From: Prevotellaceae bacterium UBA4301
GTDB lineage: Bacteria > Bacteroidota > Bacteroidia > Bacteroidales > Bacteroidaceae
Direction: 5' to 3'
DNA length: 37,349 nucleotides
NCBI GenBank assembly: GCA_002395775.1
Contig: DGUV01000050.1
Coordinates: 1-37,349 of the forward strand
A program made the position numbers and the translations under genes. The notes beneath the pieces are model-generated. The model ran no database searches, was not told the DNA's origin, and saw only the letters and a list, made by a program, of their open reading frames with translations. Positions 1 to 7,811 of the stretch are shown here, in pieces (the first letter of the stretch is position 1; each line of letters opens with the position of its first letter).

Positions 1-30
1 CCCGGAGGCTTTTTTCGTATATTATACCTT

Positions 31-193
31 CGGCTGCCTGCTCTCCCACTTAGTGGGCGAGGCGGGTCTTCAGAGTAGTGACTGAATGTCACTGCGGCCC
101 GCTGAGGGGAGCCATATCTCCTATGGCGACGGAGGGGTGTAGGTAGCCGCCGTTTTTCTTGAAGCCTCTGGGAGCAATCCCGGAGGCTTTTTT
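31..193 (+). ncRNA. Candidate structured small RNA with its own terminator
   Basis: I do not recognise this RNA. No reading frame fits it, but it folds extensively on paper. A closing helix pairs 31-39 with 141-149 (nine pairs, one G-U). Inside are a perfect five-pair hairpin at 45-57 with a three-base loop, a helix 61-66/98-103 that encloses a perfect six-pair hairpin 77-82/88-93, and a perfect six-pair hairpin 111-116/122-127. A separate 12-pair terminator follows at 162-193. A weak -7-like element (TACCTTCG, 25-32) sits at the 5' edge, so the true 5' end may lie near 35-40 or upstream of the window. No downstream plus-strand gene lies nearby, so a standalone RNA is more likely than a riboswitch. 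Cobalamin, FMN, TPP, SAM and lysine riboswitch cores, RNase P, tmRNA and SRP RNA were considered and do not match. Confidence 0.45.
162..193 (+). terminator. Rho-independent terminator with GCAA tetraloop
   Basis: A continuous 12-pair stem (162-173 with 178-189, one G-U pair) is capped by a GCAA tetraloop at 174-177. It runs into six T residues at 188-193. Orientation is plus, so it ends transcripts entering from the left, including the candidate RNA at 31-193. Confidence 0.8.
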
Positions 194-225
194 CGTATAT
201 TATGCAGTCATCATAGGCCGGGCTC

Positions 226-357
226 CCAATGATCAGAAAATAGATTACCAATGATTGCGAATTTACTTACCAATGATGGGGCGATGATTGGTAAGTGATT
301 TTTCGATGATTGGGTAGTGATTCGTCGATGATTGGGAGATGATTGGGCGACGATTGC
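226..357. repeat. 11/22-bp phased repeat array with an inverted centre
   Basis: CCAATGAT occurs at 226, 248 and 270, exactly 22 bp apart. After a change of orientation, GATGATTGG occurs at 283, 305 and 327, again 22 bp apart, with a further exact copy at 338 and a decayed one at 349. Degenerate units fill the half-phase positions 294 and 316, giving an 11-bp sub-period across seven units. The two arms meet in a perfect 10-bp inverted repeat, 265-274 with 287-296. The period is not a multiple of three and no convincing ORF fits, so this is a DNA-level or RNA-level element such as an iteron-like protein-binding array. There are no spacers, so it is not a CRISPR. Beyond it, 358-518 holds only a possible -7 box (TATATTTG, 433-440) without a correctly spaced -33 element. 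Confidence 0.7.
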
Positions 358-518
358 AAAGCGAAGATGCGAGTGGTTGACATTTCGTGTGAAAAACTTG
401 GCCGGGAGTGAGGCGCGTTTTGGAATTTTATGTATATTTGTGACGATAAACCCGAGTCAATGGCCTGTGGCAGTTCCATAGATTAATGGACAAGTTAACC
501 GTATCCTCTTTAATAACG

Positions 519-553
519 AACGCCCGCGACCTGACTGAGGTTGCGGGCGTTTT
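519..553. terminator. Bidirectional hairpin terminator after the sulfatase gene
   Basis: A 14-position stem pairs 519-532 with 538-551 (one G-U) around a five-base loop, with a TTTTC tail on the plus side at 550-554 and a TTCGTTATT tail on the minus side. It lies 22 bases beyond the stop codon of the minus-strand sulfatase gene and is the natural end of the MscS-sulfatase transcript. It could also stop plus-strand transcripts coming from the structured region at the left. Confidence 0.75.
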
Positions 554-573
554 CAGTTGGCTGCAGGAGGGGG

Positions 574-2058
574 TTACTTGTTTCGCTCACGGTCGAGGGC
601 TTGCTGCATTTGGCGGGCCAGGCGCTTGTGCTTGCCGATGATGTTTTGTTCCTGATGTCGGTCGGTGGGGAGGTGGAAGAGCGAGAGGGTATCGACGATG
701 CCCATCTCGTTGCCCGTGATGTTGCGCTTGGCACCTTTGTAGGCGGGCAGCAGGGCGTAGTCGCGCGTGCGGTAGCCCAGTCGGCCTACGGCTTCGATGA
801 CCATGCCCTGGCGTCCCTTGCGCGTCTTGCCGAGGAAGGCGCCGAGGTGGTTTTCGGAGTCGAGCCCTTCGGGCACGGGCTGGCGGAGCATGTGGGCAAA
901 GGAGGCCAAGAGGTCCTGCTGGGCCACGAGGGCATCGGAGGTGATGGGACGGATGTGGCCTTTCCAATAGACGAAGAAGGGGACTCGCGTGCCAGCCTCA
1001 AACAGGCTGTACTTGCCGCCTCGGTAGCCTCCGTTCATGTCGTGCTGGCCGATGAGTTCTGCGGCCTGGTCGTTGTATCCGTCGTCAAGCACGGGCCCGT
1101 TGTCGCTGGTGAAGATGACGATGGTGTTTTCCAGCAGTCCCTTCTCTTCCAGTTTGCTGATGACCTGTCCCACACACCAGTCGGCCTCCATGATAACATC
1201 GCCTCGGGGGCCCATGGTGGTGGAGCCCTGGAATCGGGGGTGAGGGATGCGGGGCACATGGGGCTCGTGGAGTCCATAGTAGAGGAAGAAGGGCTGGTCG
1301 GAGGGTTGGCGGTCGATGAAGTCGCGTACCTTGCCGAGGAGGAAGTCGGCCATGTCCTCGTCGCTCCAGAGTGCGGCCTTGCCGCCGCGCATGAATCCGA
1401 TGCGGGGGATGCCGTTGATGACGGTGTTGTTGTGGCCGTGGGACCATGTGACCTTGGTCATGAGTTCGGGATTGGTGAGTGCGGTGGGCTGTCCCTCAAA
1501 GTTTTTCTGGTAGCTGACCTCGATGGGGTCGGCGGGGTCGAGCCCCAGCACGTTGCCGTCCTCGACATAGACGCAGGGCACGCGGTCGACCGTTGCGGGC
1601 AGGATGCATGAATAGTCGAAGCCAATCTCGTTGGGCCCGGGCTTGATGGTGTGGTTCCAATCGACGTGTCCCTGCCCGATGCCCAGGTGCCACTTGCCGA
1701 TGGCGCCGGTGCGATAGCCTGCCTGCTGGAACATGCGTGCCAGGGTGAATTGCTGCTGGCCGATGATGAGTGGGGCGTCGCCCTGTAGGATGTTGGTCTT
1801 GCGCCGCCAGGGGTAGATGCCCGTGAGCAGGCTGTAGCGGCTGGGCGTGGAGGTGGCCGAGGAGGCATGTCCGTTGGTCAGACACACGCCGCCATGGGCC
1901 AGGCGGTCGATGTTGGGCGTCTGTATGGTGGGGCTTCCGTAGGCACTGACGTCGCCGTAGCCCAAGTCGTCGGCAATGATGATGAGCACGTTGGGGCGCT
2001 GCTGGGCGCTTGCTGCCAGGGAGGGCAGTGTGGCCAGGAGGAGGGGCAGTCTGTTCAT
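574..2058 (-). CDS. Secreted serine-type sulfatase
   Basis: This is a family S1 (arylsulfatase-type) sulfatase of 494 residues, hydrolysing sulfate esters, probably on glycans, in the periplasm or at the surface. Residues 1-18 form a signal peptide. The metal-binding Asp pair is at 30-31. The formylglycine site reads S-T-P-S-R at residues 70-74, so the modified residue is Ser70, not Cys. In this family that implies maturation by an anaerobic sulfatase-maturating enzyme; none is encoded in the window. A second metal-site motif, FTSDNGP, lies in the C-terminal half. The start is five bases beyond the stop of the upstream MscS gene, so the two are probably co-transcribed, and a hairpin terminator follows. 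The natural substrate cannot be read from the sequence. Confidence 0.9.
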   Translation of the reverse strand: MNRLPLLLATLPSLAASAQQRPNVLIIIADDLGYGDVSAYGSPTIQTPNIDRLAHGGVCLTNGHASSATSTPSRYSLLTGIYPWRRKTNILQGDAPLIIGQQQFTLARMFQQAGYRTGAIGKWHLGIGQGHVDWNHTIKPGPNEIGFDYSCILPATVDRVPCVYVEDGNVLGLDPADPIEVSYQKNFEGQPTALTNPELMTKVTWSHGHNNTVINGIPRIGFMRGGKAALWSDEDMADFLLGKVRDFIDRQPSDQPFFLYYGLHEPHVPRIPHPRFQGSTTMGPRGDVIMEADWCVGQVISKLEEKGLLENTIVIFTSDNGPVLDDGYNDQAAELIGQHDMNGGYRGGKYSLFEAGTRVPFFVYWKGHIRPITSDALVAQQDLLASFAHMLRQPVPEGLDSENHLGAFLGKTRKGRQGMVIEAVGRLGYRTRDYALLPAYKGAKRNITGNEMGIVDTLSLFHLPTDRHQEQNIIGKHKRLARQMQQALDRERNK

Positions 2059-2063
2059 GGCGT

Positions 2064-4694
2064 TTATTGTATGAGATGGATGTCGCGCTGGGGGAAGGGG
2101 ATGGAGATGTTGTTCTCGTTGAGGGTGTTGTAGATGGTCTCCTTGATGCGTGCGGTGAGTACGTAGCGCTGTTCGACCAGCATCCAGACATAGACCTTGA
2201 GGTTGACGCTGTTGTCGCCAAAGTCGTCGAAGCGTACGCTGACGGGCCGCTCGGGGTCGGTGATGGACTGTCCGGCATCGTTCTTCTCCTGACAGATGGA
2301 GCGGAGGGCCTGGGTGAGCATGTAGCGCACGTCATCGACATTGGTCCCGTAGGCCACGCCCACGGGGATGGTGATGAGCTCGTAGCTGTGGTTGCGAGTC
2401 ATGTTCTTGAAGTTCTTGTTCAGGAGGTCCTTGTTGAGGAACGAGATGACGCAGCCGTCGGCCGTGGTCACCTGTGTGCTCTGGTAGGTGATGCTCTCCA
2501 CCTGTCCGATGATGCCGTCGCACTCGATGTAGTCGCCCACGCGCAGGCGGCCGGTCATGAGCGAGATGCCGTAGAAGAAGTTCTCGATGAGTTCCTGCAT
2601 GGCGAAACCGAGACCCGTGGCCAGACCTGCGGTGACGATGCTGATGCCCGACTTGGGCACATGGAGAATGACGAGGGCGATGATGAAGTAGAGGCCCCAG
2701 GTGAGGATGGCAATGACGTTCTTGGGAAGGGTGAGGTTGAGAATCTCGTCAGGCGGGGTTGTCAGCCGGCGATAGTGGGCGTAGAAGCTGCGGATGGCAT
2801 AGTTGAGGTAGCCGAACAGGAACCACAGGCCTGCCACGGTGCAGAGCTTGAAGAGCGACACCTTTATGAGTCCCTTCTGGTCGATGAAGTTTGTGAAGAA
2901 AGCTTTCATGCAGACGCTCGTCATCTCGAATATCTCTGAAGCCCAGAAGATGCTGACCAGCACGGAGCCCACGGCAAGTATGGGCACGAGGGTGCGGTTG
3001 ATGAAGTCGTAGAGCCATGTCTTGGTGATGTATTCGCCCTGACGCATGCGCTTCAGTATGGGCTTGGCCTCCTCGGTGATGTTCTTGCCTTGGCGCAGGT
3101 CATCCTTCAGGTCGGGGCGTATGTGGGTGATCATGTATCCGTTCTCGAAGAGTTCCATCAGGTGGTAGAAGCAGGTGATGGTGGTGATGGCGGCCAGTTG
3201 GAAGGTCCACCAGACCATAATCTGCACGGCCATCAGGGTGTAGCCCACCCAGGCCACCACGCAGGAGACCACCATGGCAATGCTTGTCAGATGGGTGTAG
3301 AGCATGTCGAGCATGGGCAGATTGCTGCGGTGGCGCTTGGCCATCCACAGTTGCCAGAGGGTGAACGCCAGCAGGATGGGGGGGAAGATGAGGTTCAGGA
3401 TGCTGTTGGGAATGAGTATGATGCGGAACATGATGACGATGAACGAGAGCAGCATCAAGGGCATGTAGATGTAGGCGGCATGGAGCATCTGCTTCCCCTT
3501 CAGACGAATGTAGAGGGAGAGGAAGATGACCTCGAGCAGCCAGGCCATGTTGATGATGAGCCCTGTGGACATCTGTATGAAGTTGCGGTGTACGGACGAG
3601 CGCACAATCATTACGAGTATGGCAAAGAGGGCCGTGCCGAGGATGAAGCTGAGCATCTGGCGGCGTATCTTGTAGTTCTCGCCTCTCCAGCGCTGGGGCA
3701 TGAGCCAGCGGAGGATGATGTAGGTGATTATGAGCGCAATGCTCAGGTAGAGCAGGACAAAGACACTGATGAAGAGCACCGAGACGCCGCGCCATTCCGA
3801 GTAGTTGTGGTCGTGACCCTTGAAGGGGAGATACTTGTTGTCGACGGCGCGCTTGGCCTGCATGATGTAGCGGGGCAGATGGGCCAGGATGGAGAAGTAG
3901 TTGGTGCCGCCGGTCTTGAAGATGTTGTCCTGTAGTACTTTGTAACGCCTCTGTGCATACCTGTTGAGTCGGCCCACCTTTTCCTGCACGCTCTTGTAGT
4001 AGATGCTTTCGGCCTCCAGCGTTTCCAGGAATTGCTGCATGTTGTCGCGCAGCGTCTGCGCATACACCAGACAGGCCTTGCGGTCCTCCAGCTGCTGGCC
4101 GCTGAGGTAGAGGGGTTCCTTGTTCAGTTCCTCGTTGCCCTCAACTTCGTGCATGGGCGTGGGGGGCATCATTTCCTTCTGCGTTTCGCTGATGGAGTCG
4201 AGGTGCGACTCGAGCGAGTCGATGGCGTTGAGCAGTATGCTGTCGCTCTGGGTGAGCAGTTGCTCGTCGCCGTCCTCAATGGGCGGCATGCTCTTGAGGG
4301 AGGTGATGAGGGCGTCGTAGCGTTCGATTTCGCGGCGCATGCGTGTGATGATTTTGTCGTAGGGCAGCGTGCGTCCGTTCTTGTCGTTGAGCAATTGATA
4401 GAGGTTGACGGCCTGCTGGCAGGCATAAGCCATGTCGAAGGTGTTTTCGGTGGACTGGGAGTAGAGCATGAGCCCAATCTGTTCGCATTGGTTCATGTAG
4501 GAGACCAGTTGCTGGTGTTGCTGGGCTCCCTGCTGTTCATACATCTGCATGAACATCTGCTGTTTCTCATAATCCGACTTGAGTTCGGCGCGCAGCACTC
4601 CCAGTGTGCGTGCCAGGTCGCGCTCCTTCAGCACAGCATGGCTGGGCATGACGGCGAAGAGGGTCGTAAGGAGCAGGAAAAGGAATCTTTTCAT
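2064..4694 (-). CDS. Large MscS-family mechanosensitive channel
   Basis: The 876-residue product begins with a signal peptide (1-20). Next comes an Ala/Gln/Glu-rich, coiled-coil-prone region to about residue 290, probably periplasmic. From about residue 305 roughly ten or eleven hydrophobic segments follow. The last of these and the soluble part after it (about 680-860) form the MscS domain: a Gly/Ala-rich pore helix, then the typical GRLRVGDYIE stretch and the beta domain. Length and layout resemble MscK or MscM-type members more than the small MscS. The likely role is a pressure-relief channel in the inner membrane during hypo-osmotic shock. It is the first gene of a two-gene unit with the sulfatase, divergent from leuA. 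The functional reason for that pairing is not evident. Confidence 0.9.
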   Translation of the reverse strand: MKRFLFLLLTTLFAVMPSHAVLKERDLARTLGVLRAELKSDYEKQQMFMQMYEQQGAQQHQQLVSYMNQCEQIGLMLYSQSTENTFDMAYACQQAVNLYQLLNDKNGRTLPYDKIITRMRREIERYDALITSLKSMPPIEDGDEQLLTQSDSILLNAIDSLESHLDSISETQKEMMPPTPMHEVEGNEELNKEPLYLSGQQLEDRKACLVYAQTLRDNMQQFLETLEAESIYYKSVQEKVGRLNRYAQRRYKVLQDNIFKTGGTNYFSILAHLPRYIMQAKRAVDNKYLPFKGHDHNYSEWRGVSVLFISVFVLLYLSIALIITYIILRWLMPQRWRGENYKIRRQMLSFILGTALFAILVMIVRSSVHRNFIQMSTGLIINMAWLLEVIFLSLYIRLKGKQMLHAAYIYMPLMLLSFIVIMFRIILIPNSILNLIFPPILLAFTLWQLWMAKRHRSNLPMLDMLYTHLTSIAMVVSCVVAWVGYTLMAVQIMVWWTFQLAAITTITCFYHLMELFENGYMITHIRPDLKDDLRQGKNITEEAKPILKRMRQGEYITKTWLYDFINRTLVPILAVGSVLVSIFWASEIFEMTSVCMKAFFTNFIDQKGLIKVSLFKLCTVAGLWFLFGYLNYAIRSFYAHYRRLTTPPDEILNLTLPKNVIAILTWGLYFIIALVILHVPKSGISIVTAGLATGLGFAMQELIENFFYGISLMTGRLRVGDYIECDGIIGQVESITYQSTQVTTADGCVISFLNKDLLNKNFKNMTRNHSYELITIPVGVAYGTNVDDVRYMLTQALRSICQEKNDAGQSITDPERPVSVRFDDFGDNSVNLKVYVWMLVEQRYVLTARIKETIYNTLNENNISIPFPQRDIHLIQ

Positions 4695-4730
4695 CTGTGT
4701 TTCTCTAATACCTTATTATTATTGTGCCTG

Positions 4731-4738
4731 CAAAGTTA
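4731..4738 (-). promoter_or_regulatory. -7 box for the MscS-sulfatase unit
   Basis: On the minus strand this reads TAACTTTG, matching TAnnTTTG, about 36 bases before the MscS start codon. The -33 region holds only T-rich sequence without a clean TTTG, so the promoter may be weaker than its leuA neighbour. The two promoters are divergent within 187 bp. Confidence 0.55.
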
Positions 4739-4803
4739 CAAAAAAGTGTGGAGAAGAAAAAGAGAGTATGATAAATTTATAGTGACTCTCGTTCGGAAAA
4801 TCT

Positions 4804-4843
4804 CAAACAAGTTTGGTTTTTCGCTTACTTATTCGTATCTTTG
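4804..4843 (+). promoter_or_regulatory. leuA operon promoter with upstream palindrome
   Basis: The -33 TTTG (4812-4815) and -7 TATCTTTG (4836-4843) are separated by exactly 20 bp. The -33 element is the right arm of the palindrome CAAACAAGTTTG at 4804-4815. The hisS promoter at 20875-20914 has the same palindrome and the same extended -7 sequence. The leader to the leuA start is about 35 bases, with no leader peptide or attenuator visible. Confidence 0.85.
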
Positions 4844-4881
4844 CAGCCCGATAGGTTAAAGTTTTTAAGTATCAAGACCGA

Positions 4882-6381
4882 ATGAGCGACAGATTGTTTA
4901 TTTTCGACACCACCTTGCGCGATGGCGAGCAGGTGCCCGGTTGTCAGCTGAACACCGTTGAAAAGATAGAAGTGGCCCGCCAGTTGGAACTGCTGGGCGT
5001 GGATGTCATAGAGGCAGGATTCCCCATATCCAGTCCGGGAGACTTCAATTCCGTAGTGGAGATTTCGAAGGCCGTCACCTGGCCCACCATCTGTGCGCTG
5101 ACGCGCGCCGTGGAAAAGGACATCGACGTGGCAGCCGAGGCCCTGCAATATGCCAAGCACAAGCGCATACACACAGGCATCGGCACCAGCGAGAGCCACA
5201 TCCGCTACAAGTTCAATGCCACGCCCGAGGAAATCATTGAGCGTGCCGTGCGTGCCGTCAAGTATGCCAAGCGCTATGTCGAGGACGTGGAGTTCTATGC
5301 CGAAGATGCCGGACGCACGGACAACGAATATCTGGCCCGTGTGGTGGATGCCGTAGTGAAGGCCGGTGCCACTGTCGTGAACATCCCCGACACCACGGGC
5401 TTCCGTCTGCCCAACGAGTTCGGTGAGAAGATTAAGTACCTGATGGAACACGTCGATGGCCTCTCGGCCGGGCAGGCTATCCTTTCCACCCACTGCCACA
5501 ACGACCTGGGCATGGCCACGGCCAACACGCTGGCCGGCGTGCTGAACGGTGCGCGACAGGTGGAGGTGACCATCAACGGCATAGGAGAGCGTGCCGGCAA
5601 CACCAGCATGGAGGAAGTGGTGATGGCCCTGAAGACCCATCCCTACCTGAACATCGGCACGAACATCAACACCACCAAGATATTCCCCGTGAGCCGCATG
5701 GTGTCGAGCCTGATGAACATGCCCGTGCAGCCCAACAAGGCCATCGTGGGCCGCAATGCCTTTGCCCATTCGAGCGGCATACATCAGGACGGCGTCTTGA
5801 AGGATGCTTCCACGTATGAGATAATGAATCCCAAGGACGTGGGCATCGACGACAATGCCATCGTGCTCACTGCCCGCAGCGGGCGTGCCGCACTGAAGCA
5901 CCGCCTGCACGTCAATGGCGTGGATGTCGATGGCGAGCGGCTCGACACCATCTATGAAGCTTTCCTGCGTCTGGCCGACCGTAAGAAGGAGGTCACGGAC
6001 GATGACATCCTTGTGCTGGCCGGTGCCGACCGCTCGGCAACCCACGCCATCAAGCTCGACTATCTGCAAGTGACCACGGGCATGGGCGTGCGCAGCGTGG
6101 CAGCCATCGGACTGAACATCTCAGGCGAGCGGTTTGAGGCTTCGGCTTCAGGCAACGGTCCCGTGGATGCGGCCATCAAGGCCCTGAAGGTCATCATCCG
6201 TCGCCAGATGACCTTGCGCGAGTTCACCATCCAGGCCATATCCAAGGGCTCGGACGACGTGGGCAAGGTGCACATGCAGGTGGAGTATGACGGCCATGTC
6301 TATTATGGCTTCGGTGCCAACACCGACATTGTTACCGCCTCGGTGGAGGCATATATTGATTGCATAAATAAATTTAAATGA
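4882..6381 (+). CDS. leuA: 2-isopropylmalate synthase
   Basis: LeuA condenses acetyl-CoA with 2-oxoisovalerate, the committed step of leucine synthesis. The 499-residue length is typical. The HMGL-like TIM barrel starts with DTTLRDGEQVPG near residue 10, carrying the catalytic Arg and a metal-binding Asp. It continues with the metal-binding HCHNDLG and the GERAGN signature. The C-terminal part, from about residue 390, is the LeuA regulatory domain, so leucine feedback inhibition is likely. The stop overlaps the leuC start in ATGA, giving translational coupling. It heads the operon leuA-leuC-leuD-cimA-leuB. Confidence 0.97.
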   Translation: MSDRLFIFDTTLRDGEQVPGCQLNTVEKIEVARQLELLGVDVIEAGFPISSPGDFNSVVEISKAVTWPTICALTRAVEKDIDVAAEALQYAKHKRIHTGIGTSESHIRYKFNATPEEIIERAVRAVKYAKRYVEDVEFYAEDAGRTDNEYLARVVDAVVKAGATVVNIPDTTGFRLPNEFGEKIKYLMEHVDGLSAGQAILSTHCHNDLGMATANTLAGVLNGARQVEVTINGIGERAGNTSMEEVVMALKTHPYLNIGTNINTTKIFPVSRMVSSLMNMPVQPNKAIVGRNAFAHSSGIHQDGVLKDASTYEIMNPKDVGIDDNAIVLTARSGRAALKHRLHVNGVDVDGERLDTIYEAFLRLADRKKEVTDDDILVLAGADRSATHAIKLDYLQVTTGMGVRSVAAIGLNISGERFEASASGNGPVDAAIKALKVIIRRQMTLREFTIQAISKGSDDVGKVHMQVEYDGHVYYGFGANTDIVTASVEAYIDCINKFK

Positions 6382-7772
6382 GGACTTTATTTGATAAAAT
6401 CTGGGACGCACACGTCATTCAGAATGTGCCCGACGGGCCAACACAACTTTACATTGACCGGCTGTATGCCCACGAGGTGACATCGCCACAGGCATTCGAC
6501 ACGTTGCGCGACAAGGGTCTGCGGGTGTTCCGTCCCGGTCAGGTAGTGGCCATGCCCGACCACAATACGCCCAGCGACCAACAGGCGTGCATACACGACG
6601 AGGTGGGTAGGAAGCAGGTCGAAACCCTCAAGCGCAACTGTGAGGAGTTTGGCATCCGCCACTTTGCCATGGGGACCAAGGACAACGGCATCATCCACGT
6701 CGTTGGTCCGGAGAAGGGACTGTCGCTGCCCGGCATGACCATCGTCTGCGGCGACTCGCACACCAGCACGCATGGGGCAGTGGGAGCCGTGGCCATGGGC
6801 ATCGGCACCAGTGAGGTGGCCCAGGTGCTGGCCTCACAGTGCATCCTGCAGCAGAAACCCAAGACCATGCGCATCAACATAGAAGGCACGCTGCCTGAGG
6901 GAACCACGGCCAAGGACGTGGCCCTCTACATCATGGCGCAGATGACCACGTCCGGTGCCACGGGCTATGCCGTGGAGTATGCCGGTTCTGCCATCCGCTC
7001 GATGAGCATGGAGGGTAGGCTGACCCTGTCGAACCTCTCCATCGAAATGGGTTCGCGGGCAGGCCTGATAGCTCCTGACGAGACCACTTTTGCCTATCTG
7101 AAAGGACGCGAATATGCTCCCAAGGGTGCCGAATGGGATCGTGCCGTGGAGGAATGGAAGAAACTCCGGAGCGACGACGATGCCGTCTTCGACAAGGAGG
7201 TGACCTACCGAGCCGAGGACATCACCCCGCGCATCACCTATGGGACCAACCCCGGGGCAGGCATCGCCGTTGACGAATGTATCCCCACGCTGGAGAGCAT
7301 ACCCGAACAGGAGCGTGACCAGTTCCTCGCCCAACTTGACTACATGCAGTTCCAGCCCGGTCAGAAGCTGGAGGGCGTGCCTGTCGATTACGTCTTTCTC
7401 GGAGCCTGCACCAACGGGCGTATTGAGGACTTCCGTGCCTTTGCCTCCGTGGTGAAGGGCAAGAAGAAGGCTCCCAACGTGGTGGCTTGGCTTGTGCCAG
7501 GGTCGTGGGCTGTGCGTCAGCAAATCGTGGACGAGGGCATCGACAAGGTGCTCAGCGAGGCCGGTTTCGAATTGCGCCTGCCCTCATGTTCGGCCTGTCT
7601 GGCCATGAATCCCGACAAAGTGCCTGCGGGCAAGCTGGCCATCTCTACATCGAACCGCAACTTCGTGGGCCGTCAGGGCCCCGGAGCCCGTACCATCCTG
7701 GCCAGTCCGCTGACGGTGGCTGCATCGGCCATCACTGGCGTAGTGACAGACATACGGAAATTGGGAGAATGA
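6378..7772 (+). CDS. leuC: 3-isopropylmalate dehydratase large subunit
   Basis: LeuC is the iron-sulfur subunit of isopropylmalate isomerase, an aconitase-family enzyme working with LeuD in the cytoplasm. The 464-residue length is standard. Ligands for the [4Fe-4S] cluster are visible as Cys344 (in GACTNGR) and Cys404/Cys407 (in CSAC). The substrate-binding motif CGDSHTSTHGA is present. With a citramalate synthase gene in the same operon, the LeuCD enzyme probably also isomerises citramalate to 3-methylmalate, as in other bacteria using that route. The start overlaps the leuA stop by four bases. Confidence 0.97.
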   Translation: MRTLFDKIWDAHVIQNVPDGPTQLYIDRLYAHEVTSPQAFDTLRDKGLRVFRPGQVVAMPDHNTPSDQQACIHDEVGRKQVETLKRNCEEFGIRHFAMGTKDNGIIHVVGPEKGLSLPGMTIVCGDSHTSTHGAVGAVAMGIGTSEVAQVLASQCILQQKPKTMRINIEGTLPEGTTAKDVALYIMAQMTTSGATGYAVEYAGSAIRSMSMEGRLTLSNLSIEMGSRAGLIAPDETTFAYLKGREYAPKGAEWDRAVEEWKKLRSDDDAVFDKEVTYRAEDITPRITYGTNPGAGIAVDECIPTLESIPEQERDQFLAQLDYMQFQPGQKLEGVPVDYVFLGACTNGRIEDFRAFASVVKGKKKAPNVVAWLVPGSWAVRQQIVDEGIDKVLSEAGFELRLPSCSACLAMNPDKVPAGKLAISTSNRNFVGRQGPGARTILASPLTVAASAITGVVTDIRKLGE

Positions 7773-7806
7773 GAAATTGAGAAATTGAGAGAATGAGAAA
7801 ATGAGG
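7769..7806 (+). repeat. Purine-rich microrepeat between leuC and leuD
   Basis: The leuC-leuD gap consists of imperfect 8-9-bp repeats of the type GAGAATGA/GAGAAATT. The core GAGAGAATGAGAAAATGAGG is at 7787-7806. Close copies occur at 14232-14250 and 25499-25515, both at gene boundaries. The final GAGG lies about eight bases before the leuD start codon and could serve as a ribosome-binding site. Confidence 0.6.
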
Positions 7807-7811
7807 AAGCG

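Larger units (their letters stand above)
1..203 (+). repeat. Direct repeat of a terminator 3' half, 178 bp apart
   Basis: Bases 1-25 are identical to bases 179-203. The repeated segment is the 3' arm of the terminator hairpin at 162-193, its T-tract and ten further bases. The window therefore begins inside what must be a second copy of the same terminator. This suggests that the RNA-like unit between the two copies belongs to a tandem series of at least two units. The sequences after the two copies differ (26 onward versus 204 onward), so the second copy is the last of the series in this direction. Confidence 0.8.

Noticed and set aside
31..149. Known riboswitch (cobalamin, FMN, TPP, SAM, lysine)
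   Set aside because: Some G/C runs recall the cobalamin core, but the B12 box and other invariant segments are missing and there is no downstream gene on that strand.
226..357. CRISPR array
   Set aside because: The repeats are too short and contiguous, change orientation in the middle and have no unique spacers or cas genes.
267..479. A 70-codon minus-strand ORF over the repeat array
   Set aside because: Its codons simply read through the 22-bp repeats, whose period is not a multiple of three, and no start context or family similarity is visible.
541..3935. Long plus-strand ORFs of about 280-360 codons opposite the sulfatase and MscS genes
   Set aside because: They are antisense to genes with clear motifs; their Val/Gly/Asp/Glu-rich composition is what a shadow frame of GC-rich coding DNA gives.
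4844..4881. Leucine attenuator upstream of leuA
   Set aside because: The leader is only about 35 bases, with no leader peptide rich in Leu codons and no terminator/antiterminator pair.
4825..6069. A 414-codon minus-strand ORF opposite leuA
   Set aside because: It is antisense to an unmistakable LeuA, has a His/Val/Gly-rich shadow composition and no promoter or ribosome-binding site.
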